Below, piece after piece: positions 9,704 through 18,456 of a DNA stretch of 64,000 nt. Location: contig NZ_NSJB01000001.1 of NCBI RefSeq assembly GCF_002285265.1, positions 744,001-808,000 of the forward strand. The letters are read 5' to 3'. The notes beneath the pieces are model-generated. The model saw only the letters and a list, made by a program, of their open reading frames with translations, was not told where the DNA came from and searched no databases. This DNA is from Vandammella animalimorsus (lineage in GTDB: Bacteria; Pseudomonadota; Gammaproteobacteria; Burkholderiales; Burkholderiaceae_C). Each line of letters starts with the position of its first letter. Positions within the stretch are counted from its first letter, which is position 1. The position numbers and the translations under genes were made by a program.

Positions 9704-10684
9704 TCAGCGCGTCACCGGCGTCAAGGCGCGGCCGGTTTCGAAGAAGGCAATCAGGTTGTCGGCAGCCAGTTGGGCCATGGCCAGGCGCGTGCGGCGCGAG
9801 GCGCTGGCGATATGAGGGGTCAGCACGACTCTGTCCAGCGCCAGCAGCTCGGGCGCGAGCTGGGGCTCGTGCTCGAACACATCCAGGCCAGCTGCTGCAA
9901 TCTGGCGCTGAGCCAGGGCGCGGGCCAGGGCCCGGTCGTCCACGATGCCGCCGCGCGCGATGTTCACCAGCGTGGCGCTGGGCTTCATCAGGGCAAGCTC
10001 GCGCGCGCCGATCAGGTGGTGCGCGGCCGGGGTGTAGGGCAGCGCCAGCAGCACGTGGTCGGCCTGGGCCAGCAGCTCTTGCTTGGTGCTGGCGTAGCGC
10101 GCGCCCAGTGCGGCTTCGGTAGCGGCAGGCAGGCGCCTGCGGTTGTGGTAGAGCAGCTGCATGCCAAAGCCGTGCACGGCGCGGCGCGCGATGGCCTGGC
10201 CGATGCGGCCCATGCCGATGATACCCAGCGTGCTGCCGTGCACGTCCGCCCCCAGCAGCATGTCAAAGCGCCAGGACTTCCAGTGGCCGGCGCGCAGAAA
10301 GCGCTCGGCCTCGGTAATGCGCCGCGCCGCGGCCAGCAGCAGCGCAAAGCCAAAGTCGGCGGTGGTTTCGGTGAGCACGTCCGGGGTGTTGCTGGCGCAC
10401 ACGCCTGCGGCTTGAAGCGCCGCCACGTCCAGATTGTTATAGCCAACGGCCATATTGGCCACCATGCGCAGGCCCGGCACTTGGGCCAGTACGGCTTGGT
10501 CAACGGTTTGCGCGCCAGTGAGCAAGGCGCCCTGCTTGCCGTGCAGGCGCTGGATGAAGGCCTCGCCCGTCCAAGGCTCTGGGCCTTCGTTGGCTTCGAC
10601 CTCGAAATGCGCGCGCAGTTGCTGCAGCACTTCGTCAAAGGTGGGGCTGGCCACCAGCACCCGTGGTTTGCTTGCAGGGGCCAT
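9704..10684 (-). CDS. D-2-hydroxyacid dehydrogenase (GhrB-like glyoxylate/hydroxypyruvate/2-ketogluconate reductase)
   Basis: The 326-residue protein is a complete member of the NAD(P)-dependent D-isomer 2-hydroxyacid dehydrogenases. The cofactor loop GMGRIG lies at residues 157-162, and the catalytic Arg, Glu and His fall at about 244 (NIARGG), 273 (FEHEP) and 291 (LTPHIAS). The basic NRRR just after the second beta strand (181-184) suggests NADPH preference, as in glyoxylate/2-ketogluconate reductases. Cytoplasmic. It is the last gene of the minus-strand run alaA-hom-antiporter; only 28 bases separate it from the antiporter stop codon, and that gap is filled by a repeat-family end. The exact substrate cannot be told from sequence. 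Confidence 0.85.
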   Translation of the reverse strand: MAPASKPRVLVASPTFDEVLQQLRAHFEVEANEGPEPWTGEAFIQRLHGKQGALLTGAQTVDQAVLAQVPGLRMVANMAVGYNNLDVAALQAAGVCASNTPDVLTETTADFGFALLLAAARRITEAERFLRAGHWKSWRFDMLLGADVHGSTLGIIGMGRIGQAIARRAVHGFGMQLLYHNRRRLPAATEAALGARYASTKQELLAQADHVLLALPYTPAAHHLIGARELALMKPSATLVNIARGGIVDDRALARALAQRQIAAAGLDVFEHEPQLAPELLALDRVVLTPHIASASRRTRLAMAQLAADNLIAFFETGRALTPVTR

Positions 10685-10696
10685 GTGCGCTCCCGA

Positions 10697-10712
10697 GACT
10701 TTGAACAGGCTC
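10697..10712 (-). repeat. Single end of the GAGCCTGTTCAAA repeat family
   Basis: On the minus strand the antiporter stop TAA is followed with no gap by GAGCCTGTTCAAAGTC. It lies in the 28 bp between that stop and the next start codon. Confidence 0.75.
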
Positions 10713-12206
10713 TTACAGGTACCAGAGCAAGGTCTGCAGCATGAACAGCGGCGTGAGGATGCACACGGCCCATGCCACGTAGCCGAAGAAGCTGGGCATG
10801 GGCACGCCGCGGTGCTCGGCGATGGCCTTGACCATCAGGTTCGGGGCGTTGCCGATGTAGCTCAGCGCGCCCATGAACACCGCCCCGGCGGAGATGCCCG
10901 TCAGCGTGGCCGCCAGCGTGGTCGTGAGCGTCTGCGCATCGCCGCCGGCGGAGTTGAAGAACACCAGGTAGGTCGGGGCATTGTCCAAAAAGCCGCTGAG
11001 CACGCCGGTGGCCCAGAAGTACATGGCCGGGATGGGCTGACCATCGGCGCCGGTGACGGCCTGCACCACGGGCGCGAACGGGCCATGCACGCCCGCCTGC
11101 AGCATGGCGATGACCGGGATGATGGTCAGGAAGATGCCGGCAAAGAGCTTGGCGACCTCCAGCATTGGCTCCCAGTTGAACTGGTTCGATTCGTGGATGT
11201 GGCGCGCGGTGAGCTTGAGCGAGGCCAGCGTGATGCCCACAAAGCCCAGATCGCGCAGCAGGCTTTGCAGGCCGACCTCGGTGCCCATGATGTCGAAGGT
11301 GATGCCCGGCTTCCAGATGCCGCTCATCAGCACCAGCGCGACGATGCCGGCCAGCCAGAAGAAGTTCGCGCTGCCTTCGATGCGCAGGCTGTCGCTGTCG
11401 GTGGGCGTGGGATCAAAGCGCGAGCGCCCCTCGGTGCGGTAGAACCAGCTGTCGAGCAGGTAGAAGATCACCAGCAGCGCCACCACCAGGAACAGCGTCT
11501 CGGCCCAGATGTGCTGCATGGTCCAGAAAAACGGCACCCCCTTGAGAAAGCCCAGGAACAGCGGCGGATCACCCAGCGGCGTGAGCGAGCCGCCGATGTT
11601 GGAGACTAAAAAGATGAAGAACACCACCACGTGCACCCGGTGCTTGCGGTCGTCGTTGGCGCGCAGCAGCGGGCGGATCAGCAGCATCGAGGCGCCAGTG
11701 GTGCCCATGAGGCTGGCCAGCAGCGTGCCCAGCGCCAGGATGGCGGTATTGAGCGCCGGGGTGCCGCGCAGGTTGCCGCGCAGATAAATGCCGCCCGAGA
11801 CGGTGAACAAGGCCGTCAGCAGCAGCACGAAGGGGATGTACTCGGCCAGCAGCGCATGCACCACATTGGCCAGCGCCGCATGCCAGCCGTGGAGCACGGC
11901 AAAGGGCAGCAAAAAGGCCAGCGCCCAGGCCGCCGTGATCTTGCCGTAATGCCCGTGCCACAGCCTGGGCGCCAGCAACGGCAGGATGGCGATGGACAGC
12001 AGCACGCCGGCAAACGGCACGCCCCACCACAGGCCCAGCGCCGCGCCATCCAGGCTGGCCGCCTGCGCGGCACCGGGCAGCAAAGCCCAGCAGGCCAGCA
12101 GCCAGCAAAGCAGGCGCGCGCCCAGCGCCCGAGCGGTATCGGGCTTGGGGGCGCACTGGCAGCGGCGGGCAAATGGCAAAGGCATCAGGGGCAATGAGGC
12201 TGGCAT
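10713..12206 (-). CDS. Sodium:proton antiporter / citrate-transporter-like membrane protein (CitMHS_2 type)
   Basis: A 497-residue inner-membrane protein of the ion-transporter superfamily with about 11-12 hydrophobic segments. Typical family text includes GVPFAGVLLSIAILPLLAP near the N-terminus, GTTGASMLLIRPLLRAN, SNIGGSLTPLGDPPLFLGF and ALSYIGNAPNLMVKAIAE near the C-terminus; the two half-repeats with discontinuous helices are recognisable. The first segment ends in PGAAQAA and could be a cleaved signal or the first helix. The start at 12206 follows a weak GAGA; the frame is open 23 codons upstream, and an ATG at 12185 is also possible. Proteins like this are usually annotated as sodium:proton antiporters, but no member-specific residue settles ion or substrate. 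Confidence 0.75.
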   Translation of the reverse strand: MPASLPLMPLPFARRCQCAPKPDTARALGARLLCWLLACWALLPGAAQAASLDGAALGLWWGVPFAGVLLSIAILPLLAPRLWHGHYGKITAAWALAFLLPFAVLHGWHAALANVVHALLAEYIPFVLLLTALFTVSGGIYLRGNLRGTPALNTAILALGTLLASLMGTTGASMLLIRPLLRANDDRKHRVHVVVFFIFLVSNIGGSLTPLGDPPLFLGFLKGVPFFWTMQHIWAETLFLVVALLVIFYLLDSWFYRTEGRSRFDPTPTDSDSLRIEGSANFFWLAGIVALVLMSGIWKPGITFDIMGTEVGLQSLLRDLGFVGITLASLKLTARHIHESNQFNWEPMLEVAKLFAGIFLTIIPVIAMLQAGVHGPFAPVVQAVTGADGQPIPAMYFWATGVLSGFLDNAPTYLVFFNSAGGDAQTLTTTLAATLTGISAGAVFMGALSYIGNAPNLMVKAIAEHRGVPMPSFFGYVAWAVCILTPLFMLQTLLWYL

Positions 12207-12240
12207 GTGTATGTTTTTCTCTGGCCCCGCAGGGCGCGCA

Positions 12241-12282
12241 GGCAAGGCGGCCGCCTTGCAAAAAAAGCCCGGCAAGCCGGGC
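12241..12282 (-). terminator. Terminator after hom, with an adjacent palindrome
   Basis: On the minus strand GCCCGG-CTTG-CCGGGC is followed by TTTTTTT (12260-12282). Immediately beyond it is the perfect 18 bp palindrome GCAAGGCGGCCGCCTTGC. It should separate hom transcription from the antiporter gene. Confidence 0.75.
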
Positions 12283-12326
12283 GTGATGAAGGAAATGGCT
12301 GGCGAAGCGAGGATCTCGAACAGCCT

Positions 12327-13661
12327 TTAGTTCAACTCTTCCTTGCGCAGGCGCACCACTGAGCCCAGCACCGTGGGCAGGCCCTGGATTTTCTCCAGCG
12401 CCTCGTTCATCGTGCCCTCGCGCGTGCGGTGGGTGAGGATGATCAGGTCGGTCTGGTCCGCGCCCTCGCCCAGCAGATCGTCCGATTCGCGCTGCAGCAT
12501 GGCGTCGATGCTGATGCCATGCTCGGAGAGGATGGTGGTGATGCGCGCCAGCACGCCCGGCTCGTCGAGCACGCGCGCGCGCAGGTAGTAGCTGGTGACG
12601 ACTTCTTCGATCGGCAGCACGGGCAGGCTGCCCTGCGCGGCCTCCAGGCTGGCGGACTGAAAGCCCAGCACCGGCGTGTAGTGGCTGGGGTCTGCGCCGT
12701 ACAGGCGGGCGATGTCCACCAGGTCGGCAATCACCGCGCTGGCCGTAGGCTCGGAGCCTGCGCCCTGGCCGTAGTACAGCGTGGTGCCCAGGGCATCGCC
12801 GTTGACGACGACGGCGTTCATCGCCCCTTCCACACTGGCGAGCAGGCGGCGCGTGGGCACCAGCGCGGGGTGTACGCGCAGCTCGATGCCCTTGTCCATG
12901 CGGCGGGCGATGCCCAGCAGCTTGATGCGGTAGCCCAGCTGCTCGGCGTATTGAATGTCGATCTTTTCCAGCTTGGTGATGCCCTCGACGTGGGCCTTGT
13001 CGAACTGCACCGGCACGCCAAAGGCGATCGAGCACATCAGCGCAGTCTTGTGGGCGGCGTCGATGCCCTGGATGTCGAAGGTCGGATCGGCCTCGGCGTA
13101 GCCCAGGCGCTGGGCCTCCTTGAGCACGGTGGCGAAGTCCAGCCCCTTGTCGCGCATTTCGGAGAGGATAAAGTTGGTCGTGCCGTTGACGATGCCCGCC
13201 ACCCAGTTGATGCGGTTGGCCACCAGGCCTTCGCGCAGCGCCTTGATGATGGGGATGCCCCCGGCCACGGCGGCCTCGTAGGCGACGATCACGCCCTTGC
13301 GCGCGGCGGCGGCGAAGATTTCCGCGCCGTGCACGGCCAGCAATGCCTTGTTGGCGGTGACCACGTGCTTGCCCGCCTCGATGGCGGCCAACACCAGGGT
13401 CTTGGCAATGCCGTAGCCGCCGATGAGCTCGATTACCACATCCACGTCATCGCGCGCCACCACCTGCGCGGCGTCGCTGACGACCTCCACGCCATCACCG
13501 ACGATGCTGCGCGCGCGCTGGGTGTCCAGATCGGCCACCACGGTGATGGCGATCTCCCGACCGGCGCGGCGGCTGATTTCTTCCTGATTGCGTTTGAGAA
13601 CCGTGAATGTGCCGGCGCCAACGGTGCCGATGCCCAGCAGGCCTACTCGGATGCGAGTCAT
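12327..13661 (-). CDS. hom: Homoserine dehydrogenase
   Basis: NAD(P)H-dependent reduction of aspartate semialdehyde to homoserine, the branch-point step for threonine and methionine. The 444-residue monofunctional enzyme starts with the Rossmann sequence RVGLLGIGTVGAGTFTVL, has the catalytic/substrate region with GIVNGTTNFILSEM and EADPTFDIQGIDAAHK (the Asp and Lys of the hydride-transfer site), and ends in a regulatory ACT domain from about residue 350 (YYLRARVLDEPGVLARI), expected to bind threonine for feedback control. It is 57 bp downstream of alaA and probably cotranscribed with it, as in many Burkholderiales. A decayed repeat-family end (GGCTGTTCGAGATC on the minus strand) adjoins the TAA stop. 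Confidence 0.95.
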   Translation of the reverse strand: MTRIRVGLLGIGTVGAGTFTVLKRNQEEISRRAGREIAITVVADLDTQRARSIVGDGVEVVSDAAQVVARDDVDVVIELIGGYGIAKTLVLAAIEAGKHVVTANKALLAVHGAEIFAAAARKGVIVAYEAAVAGGIPIIKALREGLVANRINWVAGIVNGTTNFILSEMRDKGLDFATVLKEAQRLGYAEADPTFDIQGIDAAHKTALMCSIAFGVPVQFDKAHVEGITKLEKIDIQYAEQLGYRIKLLGIARRMDKGIELRVHPALVPTRRLLASVEGAMNAVVVNGDALGTTLYYGQGAGSEPTASAVIADLVDIARLYGADPSHYTPVLGFQSASLEAAQGSLPVLPIEEVVTSYYLRARVLDEPGVLARITTILSEHGISIDAMLQRESDDLLGEGADQTDLIILTHRTREGTMNEALEKIQGLPTVLGSVVRLRKEELN

Positions 13662-13718
13662 GTGTGAAAAAAGAGGAAAAGAAAAAAGAGGAAATCGAGC
13701 TGTGGGCGCTGTGGCCCC

Positions 13719-14999
13719 TCAGGCCGATGGCACGGCCGAAGCCTTGCCCGCTGCGCGCTGGCCCGCATGCTGCCGGCTGCTCTTGCGTTCGCGCACGGTT
13801 TTCAAAAAGCGGGCGATGCGCTCGATGGCCTCGCGCAGGTCCGGCTCGTGCGGCAGGAAGACGATGCGGAAATGGTCCGGGTGCGGCCAGTTGAAGCCCG
13901 TGCCCTGCACCAGCATGACGCGCGTTTCCTTGAGCAGCTCAAGAAAGAACAGGCGGTCGTCGGTGATTGGATAGACCTGCAGATCCAGCTTGGGGAACAT
14001 GTACAGCGTGGCCTGAGGTTTGACACAGCTGACGCCCGGAATGGCGCTGATGAGCTCGTAGGCCAGGTCGCGCTGGCGCCTCAGGCGCCCGCCCTCGCCG
14101 GTGAGCTCATGGATGCTTTGGTAGCCGCCCAGCGCCGTCTGGATGGCCCATTGCCCGGGCACGTTGGAGCACAGCTTCATGTTGGCCAGCATGTCCAGGC
14201 CTTCGATGTAGTCGCGCGCGCAGCCCTTGTCGCCCGAGACCACCATCCAGCCGGCGCGGTAGCCGCAGGAGCGGTAGCTCTTGGACAGCGAGTTGAAGGT
14301 CAGCGTCAGCACGTCGCTGCTGAGGCTGGCCAGCGCCGTGTGCGTGTGGCCGTCGTAGAGCACCTTGTCGTAGACCTCGTCCGAGAGGATGACCAGGCCA
14401 TGCTCGCGCGCGATCTCCACGATGCCCAGCAGCGTCTGCAGCGAATAGATGACGCCCGTGGGGTTGTTGGGGTTGATGACGACGATGCCCTTGGTGCGCG
14501 GCGTGATCTTGCGGCGGATGTCGTCCAGGTCGGGCTCCCAGTTGTTGGCCTCGTCGCACAGATAGTGCACCGGCGTGCCGCCCGAGAGATTGGTCACCGC
14601 CGTCCACAGCGGGTAGTCCGGCGCGGGCAGCAGCAACTCATCGCCATCGTCAAGCAAGGCATTGGTGGCCATGGCGATCAATTCGCTGGCGCCGTTGCCC
14701 AAGTAAATATCGTCAAGCGTCACGCCCACGATGCCTTGGCGCTGGGTCTCGTGCATCACGGCCTTGCGCGCGGCAAAAATGCCCTTGCTGTCCGAATAGC
14801 CTGCCGACGCCGGCAGGTTGCGGATCATGTCCTGCTGCACCTCCTCGGGCGCATCGAAGCCAAACGGCGCCAGATTGCCGATGTTGAGCTTGATGATCTT
14901 CTGGCCCTCGTCCTCCATGCGCCGCGCCTCATCGACGATCGGCCCCCGGATGTCGTACAGCACATTGGCCAGCTTGGCGGATTTGTGAATGGGTTTCAT
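13719..14999 (-). CDS. alaA: Alanine transaminase (AlaA-type PLP aminotransferase)
   Basis: A fold-type I class I/II aminotransferase of 426 residues making alanine from pyruvate and glutamate. N-terminal MKPIHKSAKLANVLYDIRGP and LNIGNLAPFGFDAPEEV are characteristic of the AlaA group. PLP-site landmarks follow: NPNNPTGV, the Asp in LSDEVYDKVLY, and the Schiff-base Lys in NSLSKSYRSCGYRAGW. The start at 14999 gives the standard N-terminus; the frame is open about 31 codons further upstream but that part is low-complexity. It is the first gene of the minus-strand run with hom. Its C-terminal tail (SSRQHAGQRAAGKASA) is slightly longer than in E. coli AlaA. Confidence 0.9.
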   Translation of the reverse strand: MKPIHKSAKLANVLYDIRGPIVDEARRMEDEGQKIIKLNIGNLAPFGFDAPEEVQQDMIRNLPASAGYSDSKGIFAARKAVMHETQRQGIVGVTLDDIYLGNGASELIAMATNALLDDGDELLLPAPDYPLWTAVTNLSGGTPVHYLCDEANNWEPDLDDIRRKITPRTKGIVVINPNNPTGVIYSLQTLLGIVEIAREHGLVILSDEVYDKVLYDGHTHTALASLSSDVLTLTFNSLSKSYRSCGYRAGWMVVSGDKGCARDYIEGLDMLANMKLCSNVPGQWAIQTALGGYQSIHELTGEGGRLRRQRDLAYELISAIPGVSCVKPQATLYMFPKLDLQVYPITDDRLFFLELLKETRVMLVQGTGFNWPHPDHFRIVFLPHEPDLREAIERIARFLKTVRERKSSRQHAGQRAAGKASAVPSA

Positions 15000-15195
15000 G
15001 GCAGTGTGAATCAGGCGCCGCACTCGGCATCGGCAGGCAGCGCAGCCAGCGGCGGCCCTGCCCAGGCGCCAGCCCCGAACAGGCCGGCGCAAAAATCGTA
15101 AAACCTATAATTTGAACACAGATGGCCCAGCCCCCGGGCCGATTTTCGTGCACTCTTGCCATGGGCCTGCGGCCGCCGCCGCTGCCCGCACCGCC

Positions 15196-15594
15196 ATGAA
15201 ACTCCACGCCGACCTGCCCCTTGCCAGCTCCATCATCGCCTACGGCGAGGGCTGGCTGCAGCTGCCCCAAGAGCGGCTTGAGCACAGCCTGCTGCTCAGC
15301 GGCGAAGGCTGGCATCAGCCCTGGGACTGCCCCCGCTTCGACGCCTTGCAGCCAGCGCATCTGCAGGCCCTGGCAGACGCCGCCGGCCAGCACCAGGCCC
15401 AGGTCGTGCTGCTGGGCAGCGGCGCGCGCACCCGCTTTCCCGCCACGGCATGGCTGCGCCCATTCATCACGCAGCAGTTGGGGCTGGAAGTCATGGACAC
15501 GGCCGCCGCCTGCCGCACCTTCAACATCCTGGTCGGGGAAGGGCGCCGGGTGCTCGCCGGGCTCATTCTCGAGCGCAGCGCCGAGTCGATGTAG
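15196..15594 (+). CDS. Mth938/DUF498-domain protein (NDUFAF3-like)
   Basis: A 132-residue single-domain protein of the Mth938/DUF498 family: start MKLHADLPLASSIIAYGEGW, then the conserved VVLLGSGARTRFP and a C-terminal DTAAACRTFNILVGEGRRV. Homologues include the mitochondrial complex I assembly factor NDUFAF3, but the bacterial role is not established. The start at 15196 was chosen over an in-frame upstream ATG at 15112 because the family begins at MKLH. It stands alone between divergent alaA and a long non-coding stretch before bcp. Confidence 0.8.
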   Translation: MKLHADLPLASSIIAYGEGWLQLPQERLEHSLLLSGEGWHQPWDCPRFDALQPAHLQALADAAGQHQAQVVLLGSGARTRFPATAWLRPFITQQLGLEVMDTAAACRTFNILVGEGRRVLAGLILERSAESM

Positions 15595-16246
15595 GGGTCT
15601 GCGAACATCCGCGCCCGCAATGTCGCGGCGATGTCAGTCGCGAATGCGCTACAATCGCAGGTTGCGCCGGGCCTGCAAATGCGGCTGCGGCAAATGCAAG
15701 CGAGACCAGCAACCAGAGAAAGAGCAACAAGAAGATTTGACTGCAAGGGCGTCACGGGATTGGCCAACAACCACCCATCTGCAAATGGTTTGCCTGGCTT
15801 GAACCCCTTGGCGCGTGGCCTGCCTCAGCGGGCGGCCCTTGAACCTTGAGCCCCCTTGGCCCGCCATAGCCTCAGCGCCCGTGGCTTGCGGCCGGGCAAA
15901 TCCCCTTGCGCACACACTGCACAGCCTTGCTCACCTTGGCCGTGCCTGCACTGTACTCACTGGTTGCGGGGCCCGCCTGCATGCGCCGCATGCTTGCATG
16001 GCAGCGACTTGCTGCAGCGAAATCGTCAAAAACGCCGAAATGCGCCGTTGCACTTTTTGCAGACTGCGCATCTTTGCGGGCCGCTTTTGGGTTGTCAAGC
16101 TTTTTTTGCAATTTCGCGCACGGTTCGACATGTTTCAACGACACCTCGGGTTTGCCTCGATGCGGCCTGCCTGTCTTGCCCCCGGCAAGGCGGCGCGGCC
16201 CCAGCGCGGTCAATGCCTTGCCCCAGATTGAGAGAAACTGATAGAT
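15595..16246. other. 652 bp region without a recognisable gene
   Basis: The longest gap in the window. A TACAAT hexamer at 15650-15655 is a possible -10 but lacks a clear -35. Several short ORFs on both strands overlap here, none with a good ribosome binding site or family resemblance; their GC distribution does not single out one frame. The segment 16020-16130 is noticeably more AT-rich (TTTTTTGC runs) than its surroundings. A small RNA, a long bcp leader or decayed sequence are all possible. Confidence 0.4.
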
Positions 16247-16738
16247 ATGGCGATCGTTGTCAATAAACCTCTTCCTGAGTTTGAAGCCAGCGCAACTGGC
16301 GGTGTGACGGTGAGCAACACCTCACACAACGGCCAGATCATGATTCTTTATTTCTATCCCAAGGACAATACGCCCGGCTGCACGACCGAGGCCATGCAGT
16401 TTCGCGACAAGTACGACAAGTTCACCAAGCTCGGCGCGGTGGTGTTTGGCGTCTCGCGCGACAACATGAAGTCGCACGATGGCTTCAAGGAAAAGCTGGA
16501 GCTGCCCTTCGAGCTGATTGCCGACACCGAGGAGAAGATGTGCCACATGTTCGGCGTGGTCAAGAACAAGATCATGTACGGCAAAAAGGTCAAGGGCATC
16601 GAGCGCAGCACCTTCCTGGTCGCCCCGGACGGCACGCTGGCGCAGGAGTGGCGCGGCCTGAAGGTGCCCGGCCACGTCGATGAAGTGCTCAAGGCCGTCA
16701 AGGCCCTGAAGAAAGCCACGGAAAAACAGGCCGCATAA
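16247..16738 (+). CDS. bcp: Thiol peroxidase, Bcp/PrxQ-type peroxiredoxin
   Basis: A 163-residue cytoplasmic thioredoxin-fold peroxidase reducing hydroperoxides. The peroxidatic cysteine is Cys45 in PKDNTPGCTTEAMQF. The resolving cysteine of E. coli Bcp at position 50 is replaced by Met here; the only other cysteine is Cys99 (EEKMCHMFGV), which E. coli Bcp also has but does not need. The enzyme therefore probably works as a 1-Cys or intermolecular type. A GAGAGAAACTGATAG segment precedes the ATG. The stop TAA is followed at once by a 73 bp copy of the repeat family, then ppa. Confidence 0.9.
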   Translation: MAIVVNKPLPEFEASATGGVTVSNTSHNGQIMILYFYPKDNTPGCTTEAMQFRDKYDKFTKLGAVVFGVSRDNMKSHDGFKEKLELPFELIADTEEKMCHMFGVVKNKIMYGKKVKGIERSTFLVAPDGTLAQEWRGLKVPGHVDEVLKAVKALKKATEKQAA

Positions 16739-16811
16739 AGCGCCTGTTCAATCTCTCTGCGCGGCGGGCAATGCTTGTTGCCCACTCGCGCCGGGATCTT
16801 GAACAGACTCC
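16739..16811. repeat. 73 bp shortened copy of the repeat family
   Basis: It starts AGCGCCTGTTCAATCTC directly after the bcp TAA and ends GATCTTGAACAGACTCC. Read from its right end on the minus strand it matches the first ~40 bases of the 62687 copy (TGTTCAA.ATC.CGGCGCGAGTGGGCAA.AAGC), then jumps to the other inverted end, so the middle of the element is deleted. Confidence 0.75.
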
Positions 16812-16876
16812 AGGCCCCTGCCGCAAGGTTGTGGCCCCTTTCCCCCATCCCCTTCAACCACAAGCGCAAGACCACC

Positions 16877-17401
16877 ATGTCCCTGAGCAAAGTCCCCGCC
16901 GGCAGCAAGGCCCCGGAAGTGTTCAACGTCATCATTGAAATTCCGCAGAACGCCGACCCGATCAAGTACGAGGTCGACAAGGAAACGGGCGCGATTTTTG
17001 TCGACCGCTTCATCAACACGGCCATGTTCTATCCGGCCAATTACGGCTACGTGCCGCAAACGCTCTCGGGCGACGGCGACCCGGTGGACGTGCTGGTGCT
17101 CACGCCCTACCCGCTGCAGCCCGGCGTGGTCGTGCCCTGCCGCGCGCTGGGCATGCTGCGCATGGAAGACGAGTCCGGCGTCGATGCCAAGGTGCTGGCC
17201 GTGCCGACGGAAAAAATCCTGCCGGCCTACGCCCACATGAAGAGCATCACCGATGTCAACGAGGGCACGCTCAATGCCATCAGCCATTTCTTCGAGCACT
17301 ACAAGGACCTGGAAAAAGGCAAATGGGTCAAGGTCCTGGGCTGGGCAGGCATTGAGGAGGCCCACAAGGAAATCAGCGATGGCATCGCCAACGTGAAGTG
17401 A
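16877..17401 (+). CDS. ppa: Inorganic pyrophosphatase
   Basis: A family I soluble pyrophosphatase of 174 residues hydrolysing PPi to phosphate, pulling biosynthetic reactions forward. Active-site text is complete: [30 protein letters not shown] (the acidic metal-binding cluster) and [13 protein letters not shown]. The start at 16877 gives the normal [11 protein letters not shown]-terminus; the open frame upstream runs through the repeat-family copy and is not coding. A bidirectional terminator follows 52 bases after the stop. Confidence 0.95.
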   Translation: MSLSKVPAGSKAPEVFNVIIEIPQNADPIKYEVDKETGAIFVDRFINTAMFYPANYGYVPQTLSGDGDPVDVLVLTPYPLQPGVVVPCRALGMLRMEDESGVDAKVLAVPTEKILPAYAHMKSITDVNEGTLNAISHFFEHYKDLEKGKWVKVLGWAGIEEAHKEISDGIANVK

Positions 17402-17453
17402 TGGCACAGCGCCGGGCTTGAGCATGCCCGCCGTCAACCGTCAGTCAAAAAAC

Positions 17454-17489
17454 AAGCCGGTGGCGCTGCATGCGCCCACCGGCTTTTTT
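17454..17489. terminator. Bidirectional terminator after ppa
   Basis: AAGCCGGTGG-CGC pairs with GCG-CCCACCGGCTT around a TGCAT-type loop, with TTTTTTG to the right and AAAAAAC to the left, so it serves convergent ppa and the cyclase-family gene. Confidence 0.8.
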
Positions 17490-17508
17490 GTGTTCGCCCC
17501 AGCTCTGA

Positions 17509-17523
17509 GGAGCCTGTTCAAAC
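17509..17523. repeat. Single end of the repeat family overlapping a stop codon
   Basis: GGAGCCTGTTCAAAC on the plus strand. The TGA stop of the minus-strand cyclase-family gene is the TGA inside TTTGAACAGGCTCC, so the element end supplies the last codons and the stop. Confidence 0.65.
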
Positions 17524-18318
17524 CAAGGTCATGACACGCGCCAGGCCGCCAGAGCAGCCCGCGATCTTGGCCACCGCCACCACCAGCGTGGCCCCCGCGG
17601 CCGGGACTTGCTCCAGATTGGTGATGGCCTCCAGCCCCCAGCGCCCCGATGGCAGCCACATGCGATGGGCGGCAAAGTCTGCCGAGGCGCCATAGTCCAG
17701 CGACAAGGTGTCCACGGCGATGCCCGCTGCCTGGCTGTTTTCCATCAGGTACTGCACGGCATCGGGGTGAAAGCCCGGAAAGTGCATCACGCCCGCCTCG
17801 TCGGCATTGCGAAAGCGCTCGCTCGCAGCCAGTTTGTCCCAGCCCGACATCATGGCCACGCAGGCCTGGGGAGGCAGCGGACCGTGCGCAGCTTCCCAGG
17901 CCTGGATGTCCTCGGGCGTGAGCTGTGCGTCGGCATCGGCAGCGGCCCGCTCGCGGATGTCCACCACGCACAGGGGCACGACCAGATTGCCCACGGGGAT
18001 TTCCGCGATCGACTGGCCATCGGCGCTGAAATGCAGCGGCGCATCCACGTGCGTGCCAATGTGCTCGTGCAGGCGCAGCTCGCTGAGGTTGAAGCCGTGC
18101 TCGTCAAAGTGGTAGCGCGCCTGGCGAAACAGCTCCTGCTGGCCGAAAAAGGTCGGGAAGTCCTCATCCAGCGCATGGGTCATGTCCAGCACCATCTCAT
18201 GGCCGCTGCGCAGCGCCGCCGGGGCCTGGGCCACCTGGGCATCCACCTCTGCCTGGCTATGCCGCCCCTGCGCCAGCATTTGTTTCTTGACGGTTTCAAT
18301 GACGCACGCATGGCACAT
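17518..18318 (-). CDS. Cyclase-family metal-dependent hydrolase (KynB/PF04199-like)
   Basis: A 266-residue protein of the family that includes kynurenine formamidase KynB and isatin hydrolase. The metal motif HxGTHxDxP is intact (His86, His90, Asp92). An N-terminal extension of about 40 residues starts MCHACVIETVKKQM, whose CxxC could bind metal. The start at 18318 has a strong AAGGAGGGCAGCC upstream. Tryptophan-catabolism neighbours (kynA, kynU) are absent, and the length exceeds KynB (about 210 residues), so the substrate is uncertain. The C-terminal end was set by the repeat-family end overlapping its stop. Confidence 0.75.
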   Translation of the reverse strand: MCHACVIETVKKQMLAQGRHSQAEVDAQVAQAPAALRSGHEMVLDMTHALDEDFPTFFGQQELFRQARYHFDEHGFNLSELRLHEHIGTHVDAPLHFSADGQSIAEIPVGNLVVPLCVVDIRERAAADADAQLTPEDIQAWEAAHGPLPPQACVAMMSGWDKLAASERFRNADEAGVMHFPGFHPDAVQYLMENSQAAGIAVDTLSLDYGASADFAAHRMWLPSGRWGLEAITNLEQVPAAGATLVVAVAKIAGCSGGLARVMTLV

Positions 18319-18456
18319 GGCTGCCCTCCTTGTTGCTTTGAATGTCCCCCGCCTCTTGGCAGGCTGAGGGCACAGTGTGCCCGCCCCTTGCCGACTTTGA
18401 TATAGATGCTTATACCGAAGCGCGCATGTGGGGGCGCAGGCCGTGGCGGCTGCGCA

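Noticed and set aside
15650-15655. Promoter at TACAAT in the 652 bp gap
   Set aside because: Without a -35 at the right spacing this hexamer alone is too frequent to annotate as a promoter.
15872-16213. Minus-strand ORF of 113 codons in the gap before bcp
   Set aside because: No ribosome binding site, no signal or family text, and codon composition typical of random GC-rich reading.
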